Below, piece by piece: positions 58,735 to 64,000 of a DNA stretch of 64,000 nucleotides. Under the pieces are notes generated by a model. The model did not search any database, was not told the origin of the DNA, and saw nothing but the letters and a program-made list of their open reading frames with translations. How positions within the stretch are numbered: position 1 is the stretch's first letter; every line of letters begins with the position of its first letter. This stretch comes from Axinella damicornis (taxonomy: Eukaryota > Porifera > Demospongiae > Axinellida > Axinellidae): contig OZ007510.1 of NCBI GenBank assembly GCA_963931865.1, forward strand, positions 3,624,747 through 3,688,746, given 5' to 3'. The translations under genes were made by a program, and so were the position numbers.

Positions 58735-60833
58735 GCCACTTTGGATTGTTGAATACTTCCTCTAACCACAGAAAGATCCTCCTCATGATAGCTAATCATA
58801 TCACCGATGCCTTTAAAGTTTAATACTGTACGGCTATAGCTAGCTATATAAATAGCAGTGTCATTGTATGATGCAGGGTGTACCCGGTACCGCGGTACCG
58901 GTACCTCAAGGTGCTGACTAGACATTTTTCACAGATGAGATCACAAGCACACCAAGCACTTCCCATGTAGCTACATGTATACTTGCTCTCTCCATAGCTG
59001 AGCTAACTTTAGCCAGTGGTGTGAATGATAGACCCGGCCTTTCCTCTAGATCTACCATTTGTCATTTGGCAAAAACAATTGGTAAGCTACATTACTTGAG
59101 CCTCTCTCGTGGACACACAAGAATTCCAATAATTATTAAGCCAACACGAGCTTAGACACGAGCTTAGACTGGCCATGAATACTATTGGTATGAATATCTA
59201 CAATTCACGTTACCAGATTTTTCTTGTCCTTTGTCTTAGCTAGCACAGCTGAATCCCACATGCATTTGGATGAAAAATGAAGGGGGATACTGAAAACCAC
59301 ATTAAAAGTGGATAGCTAATAGTGGTTTGTTGAGATACTGATATATAGCTACTTGGGTTTGTACCCAGGGGATTTCTGGACATTCTTTCCCAAGTACATT
59401 TTGATAAACTTGTGCGCATATAGCTAGCTAGCTGGCTACGTACATACGTAAGACATTAGCTATCTTAGATGTAATGTCTTACGTATTCTATGTTAAAAAT
59501 AAGTCAGTGTACCATAATATAACCATCAAAGTAAGTTGACCATTACCCAAAAATTAATTAAGTCACATGACATACCAACAGAGTACGTAACATACTTTAG
59601 GATCTTCCTCCTCTCTAAGCCAGAGTATAATTTAGGGGGTGGCTGGTGGTCGAGTGGTTAAAGCATTCGACTGCTGATCGAAAGGTTGCAGGTTCGAATC
59701 CCACCATTGCCATAGGAGATTTTCTTTCTCCTAGGAGTTGACTCAGCTCTACCCTAAAAAATGAGTAGGTGTGTTCTTGAAGGTGTTTCACCTGAAACAG
59801 TTCGCAAACAGTTCGCACCGCATCCTGCGGAGGGGATGTAAAGCCGTCGGTCCCGGGGGACCTGGGTTCATAGGCTCTGCCTTCTCCAGGCCCTCGTTAG
59901 CCACCATCATGGTAAACCCCTCAAGGGTAGTCAAGTGCAAATAGTTTCTCACCTCTAACTGTGCAGTTTTGTACTTAGCTACATGTAGCTAGCTTGCAAT
60001 GAACCTGCTAGTAGTTTTTGGACACAAAACTCACTAGCTAATCTGCATAGAATTACCAGTAGGTCTCCACCCTCTGGGGAACTTTGCAGCAATTACGTAA
60101 GGCTATATTAGCTACATCTGCATTGTGTTGACCTGCAACAATGTAGCTACAGTGAGCTAGCTACGTTGAACACAATTAGCTACATTGTACTAGCTATAGA
60201 CAGACATCTGATCTTGTCCACTGTTACTGTGTGTGACTCAATAGCTACCTGAAAAATCAGCTGTAGCTAGTAGCTAGCTACTAGCCTCTTACCCAGGCCT
60301 TCTTACCACTGATCACACTCTCACATCCTGTAAGCAATCACATGCTGGAGAAAGCACTACTATTTCCTACATATATATACTTGCAGGTAGCTAACTACTG
60401 CAGTCCTCCAGTGAGGTCTTCAGCTATTGTTTGTTGGTCAAGGAAGGGGGCATGTAGTGTGCATGTATTGGTCTAGTGCGCATAAGTTGGCATCACTTGC
60501 ACAGTCGTGATAAGGGGGGAGCCATGGTTAGCTAGAAGATTCCTCGACTGCAGCTGAGTGAGTGACTCAGTGCTTAGTCACGTCCTTGCTAAGGTCGGCC
60601 TGGTGGAACTTGTGATGGAGGACGGAGTATATCAGGTAGTTATTACACACATGTTCCCTGAATTAATGTGGATCCGGACTTGCAATGATGTCATTATGGT
60701 AAAGGAGGGGATTTCCGGACGCCACTAATGATATTCACAGGGCGAGGAGAGCGCCACACGATCGATCGCGAAGAAGTCTCGAGGACCGTCGTTGGGAATA
60801 CCCTGGAATTAGTTGATAGTACGTTGCGCCATC
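58735..60833. other. Intergenic region with a SINE, no gene seen
   Basis: Apart from the SINE at 59636-59946 no exon was found. A short upstream reading frame (ATG at 60615, MEDGVYQ then a donor-like GTAGTT) may be in the 5' leader of the acyltransferase gene; splicing it to the next acceptor gives an early stop. The motif AGCTAGCTA is frequent throughout. Confidence 0.5.
59636..59946 (+). mobile_element. tRNA-Ser-derived SINE
   Basis: The head (from about 59641) has an A box TGGTCGAGTGG, an anticodon arm TTCGA-CTGCTGA-TCGAA whose loop reads GCT (serine), and a B box GGTTCGAATCC. The T stem next to the B box is mispaired and the long variable arm of a real tRNA-Ser is missing, so it is not a working tRNA. 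The body contains ACCCTAAAAAATGAGTAGG and GTAAAGCCGTCGGTCCC, and the tail CATGGTAAACCCCTCAAGGG. A fragment of the same tail lies at 7121-7165. Confidence 0.75.
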
Positions 60834-62219
60834 ATGCTGTCTGTCCGAGGGGTTGTGTTCCTGCTGGTCCTGGCTGTTGTAATGTACTTTGGGGGGATGA
60901 TCCTCATGACTCCGGCTCTCCTAGTCCTTCCATACTCCCTGACCCTCTACCAGAAGATAAATGACCAGTGCATTGCCCTCTTTTTCAGACTAATCCCTGT
61001 GAGACCCTACCTGCATAATTTTTGCATAGCTAACCAGATGTCTTATCTTTCATTGATATTCTTTCTGCTTTATGTGGTCTACAAACATACAAAACATGGC
61101 CAGGCGTTGCTAGGTAAGGTGTGCTCAGTATGCATATGTTGATCGTAAGTGTTTATAGCATCAACATTACATTTTGGTAATACCCCATAGAGATCATCTT
61201 TGGATTGAAGGTGAGGATATGTGGAGACCTTAAACCGCTCAAAGGGCCATGTATCATCCTCCTAAACCACCGGACGCGGTTTGATTGGCTGTTCCTATGG
61301 TGTTTCATGATTAGGCTGGGTGACCTCCCACGACACAAAATCATACTCAAGTCCTCCCTGAAGAAGGTCCCAGGGCTTGGTGAGTAACAAGGGTCACTTT
61401 GATCGTGCAAACTTCATGCTGTAGAAATTATACAGCTGTTTTAGTTATGCGATGACATCACCTGGAGCTCATTCTCTTTCTGTCTCCCTCCTAGGATGGG
61501 GAATGCAGGCAGCGCAGTTCCTGTTTCTGTCTCGCAAGTGGGTCCTTGACAAAAAAGTAATGAGCGATACCTTCTCCTACTTCACCAGTACACGGTACCC
61601 AGTGCAGCTGCTGCTCTTCCCAGAGGGAACTGACCTCTCTGAGTCCAACAAACACAAGAGCCACCTGTTTGCAGAACAAAACGGCCTTCCCAAATATGAA
61701 TACTTGCTCAACACAAGAACCAGGGGATTCCTGCACTGTGTGCAGGAATTAAGAAAGGGGCCATCCACCCTTTCTGTTGTGAATATGTCTGTGGCATATG
61801 TGGGTGGTATGCCACAAAACGAACGTGATATAGCAGCTGGAAACTGGCCAAAGGAAATCCATTTCTATGCAAGGCATGTGCCCCCGGCCGAATTACCGAA
61901 CGATGACCAGGGCCTTGAAGAGTGGTTGAAACGCTGTTGGGATGACAAGGAAAAACAGCTGGAAAAGTTCTACTCTAATAAACACTTTGATGCCCCATAT
62001 ATGGGAGATGAAGTGTTAAATCAGTCCCGTACCACAATGATGACCGCTCTTGCAATTTGGTGTGCAATGCTTGCAGTGGTCCTCTACTGCGTTTTCCACT
62101 ATCCACTGGCGGTACTCTGCTTCTACTTCCTGACAACTCTATTCTTTGTAGTTGTGAACAGCCTTACCAAGGGCATGGACTGGGTGGCACTGAAATTGCA
62201 CCAGATGGGGAAGAGGTAG
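60834..62219 (+). CDS. Lysocardiolipin acyltransferase-like protein (LCLAT1/AGPAT family), copy A
   Basis: Three exons (60834-60998, 61193-61379, 61495-62219) give 358 residues. An N-terminal hydrophobic span (VVFLLVLAVVMYFGGMILM) precedes the PlsC-type acyltransferase domain. The catalytic motif is NHRTRFD with His81 and Asp86, and the third motif is FPEGTD at 159-164; ENGL-like QNGLPKYEYLL follows as in LCLAT1. Two C-terminal TM spans are present (about 285-330). LCLAT1/ALCAT1 proteins transfer acyl chains to lysocardiolipin or lysophosphatidylinositol at ER membranes. The exon 1/2 join uses CATAGAG as acceptor because the AG two bases earlier breaks the frame. The gene is tail-to-tail with a second copy. 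Confidence 0.88.
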
Positions 62220-62569
62220 CGTAGTTTACTTACTAGTATGCATCTGACCTGCATGGCATCCTGCAACTGTACAATATCAGTGACGGAAATGAGATGTCTT
62301 TAGCTGTGATTCACTCCTGTTGTCACTACCCAAAACTCAATGATGGACACACAGACCGATAACCCTGCTTGCACATGGAGTTGTGTGTGTACATGGGATA
62401 AAATTCATGTGGGCTGTATATATGCCTAGCTGCGCAGTCAGCCAAAACAGCTTCTACAATACAAGTATAAAAGCACCATGAAACATAATAACTGAGAGAC
62501 TAACTCCTGATTCATGATCAGTTGCTGCAGGATCATTACTAGATTGAGCGGACTTCACTGGCTATTATC

Positions 62570-62862
62570 AATGTTGTTTTAGTTAACTAAAACTAAAACT
62601 ATAATGCATTTTAGTATGGCATATTTCACTTTAGTAATTAAAACTAAAACTAAAATGAGGACTGTCTTAGCCTGTTAATTAAAACTACAACTAAACTAGA
62701 ATGAAAATCACCCAAAAATGGTGGTTACTAAAACTAAAAGAGCCTCTACTAACCCTTTTGAGATTTAGTAATTAAAACTAAAACTAAACTAAACAATGCA
62801 ACTTCCACCTAATTAAAACCAAAAACTCAACTATTTCAGTTTTAGATAACTAAAACAACATT
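62570..62862. repeat. AT-rich inverted-repeat element made of TAAAACT units
   Basis: The left end AATGTTGTTTTAGTTAACT and the right end GATAACTAAAACAACATT are inverted. Between them the unit ACTAAAACTAA recurs many times. The flanks GGCTATTATCAATG and GGCTATTATTAATG look like a target duplication. It lies between the convergent acyltransferase genes. Confidence 0.7.
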
Positions 62863-62924
62863 GGCTATTATTAATGTATAGTGACTGCAAAGCATCAGGG
62901 CTGTCTTTGAAATACTGATGTGCA

Positions 62925-64000
62925 TCACTTGTAGCTGGGTAGGTGCTTGTGTTCTTCCTGTCTTCTCTTTGCCTTACTCTTGGCATCTTCAGTTGTCTTT
63001 TGAGAGAATGTCATGATCAAATAGTCCAGGCCCTCATGACGGTTCCAGTACACCAGACTCAAGGCGAAAATGACCCCCAAGAAACAAAATGAGTAAGAAA
63101 TCGTCAGTAGGTAAAGGATTACACAATTCAGAGCCATAACAACTAGAATTGAACAGATGAGAGAAAAGTATTGTTTCCTTCCAAACACCTCTTTTGATTT
63201 TTGGTACTCCACATCCCCCCCATTCATCTTGTCATCCCAGATGTTGTTCTCTGACATTCTTTCTCGAAACTCCTTGTGAGTGTAGAAGTCACTCAGTCTC
63301 TCCTCCTTCTCTCTCCACCTATCCTTGCACCACTGTGCCAAACCATCATCATCCATTGGCAAGTCCTTTGCATTGTAGCTCTTTGTGTAGAAATGGACTT
63401 CCCTGGGCATGATGCCTTTAATAAACTGTGTTTCTGTTTTAGAGATTGTATCTGGGTAGCCTATTGTCACATCATACACAGCATCCAACCCTCCACTCCG
63501 TAGGGCATTCATAATACAGACAAACCCAGTGGTACGAGGGTGGAGGCAATAATTGTACCTCAGGAGACCATTATCATCTGCATACTGGTCACTCTTCTCC
63601 TTTGTCTTGTACGTCATGTCTCCACCCTCTGGGAACAGCAACAGTTGTATGGGATAGCTGAGGCCATTGAAATAGTAAATCTTCTCCTGCAGTTCCAATT
63701 GGTCCTTTTCCCACTTGCGAGTGAGAAAGATGTGGCACATAAACTGCATTATATGACCTGTTGTGTAAGGATGGAACATGCACTCATTAACTCTAAAGCT
63801 GACAATAAATGTATAATACGAGCCTACCAATGAAAAGGAGGTTTTTTATCGAATCTTTGGTGACTGCCTTCCAGAAGAAGAGGTCTCCCTGCCTCTCAAC
63901 CACAGCCCAGGAGAACATCCAGTCAAAGTGCGACACATGGTTCATAATAAACAGACAGCGCCTCTTGAACTGCCCATTGTAGCCAAAGGACCTTGTCTTG
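62925..64000 (-). CDS. Lysocardiolipin acyltransferase-like protein, copy B (N-terminus outside window)
   Basis: Two exons are visible: the upstream one ends at 63828 and runs past the window end, and the last runs 63757-62925, joined in phase 1. The upstream exon carries the catalytic motif NHVSHFD, then WMFSWAVVERQGDLFFWK. The last exon has RKWEKDQLELQEKIYYF, motif III as FPEGGD (Gly in place of the usual Thr), HPRTTGFVCIMNALR and REVHFY. It ends with two TM spans and a basic tail (KSKAKRRQEEHKHLPSYK). The overall pattern is that of LCLAT1/AGPAT5 enzymes. It differs from copy A at many positions, so the two are old paralogs. Confidence 0.85.

Noticed and set aside
59641..59712. Functional tRNA-Ser(GCT) gene
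   Set aside because: The T stem is mispaired, the long serine variable arm is absent, and the sequence runs on into a SINE body.
1..64000. CRISPR array, prophage or bacterial operon
   Set aside because: Introns throughout, animal proteins and no spaced repeat array of the CRISPR kind; the 17-bp array at 39,629 has no spacers.

Overview
This is a eukaryotic, animal-type nuclear window. Nearly every gene is split into many short exons by small GT-AG introns (mostly 70-700 bp). The readable proteins are conserved animal housekeeping proteins: trehalase, TRAPPC6, AHSA1, PRPF39, CRIPT, OVCA2, RRP36, CLPTM1 and LCLAT1-type acyltransferases. Very short intergenic gaps, several head-to-head gene pairs, many small hairpin elements and a TPR-CHAT-STAND gene suggest a non-bilaterian marine invertebrate, plausibly a sponge. 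That assignment is inference; no marker for it was tested. Gene models were assembled by hand from reading frame, splice-site dinucleotides and intron-phase agreement, so exon borders are predictions.

Left part (1-16,500): the 3' end of a membrane-anchored trehalase (+); TRAPPC6 (-) head-to-head with the Hsp90 co-chaperone AHSA1 (+); a small single-pass PPxY protein (+); and the splicing factor PRPF39 (-) head-to-head with CRIPT (+).

Middle part (16,500-46,900): two tandem four-TM genes resembling TMEM179 (-); an RRM protein with a long RGG/RS-like tail (+); OVCA2 hydrolase (-); a probable sororin (+); an isolated two-exon piece of ALKBH1 (+); RRP36 (+); an unrecognised 160-aa gene (-); an ankyrin-repeat gene (+); and a small acidic unknown (-). 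The stretch from 36,000 to 46,900 is gene-poor and rich in hairpin elements and simple repeats.

Right part (46,900-64,000): the 13-exon CLPTM1 gene (-); a 1,549-aa gene (-) that joins TPR repeats, a CHAT caspase-like protease with its His/Cys dyad, and a C-terminal STAND-like module whose Walker A site looks lost; a tRNA-Ser-derived SINE; and two tail-to-tail lysocardiolipin-acyltransferase-like genes, the second cut by the window end.

The genes do not form one pathway. They are unrelated functions packed closely, with transposon remnants (mostly elements with a TAGCCTCGTTCCCAGGC-like end) sitting in introns. The most unusual object is the TPR-CHAT-STAND gene, whose layout fits a sensor-protease-switch protein of the innate-immunity or cell-death kind.
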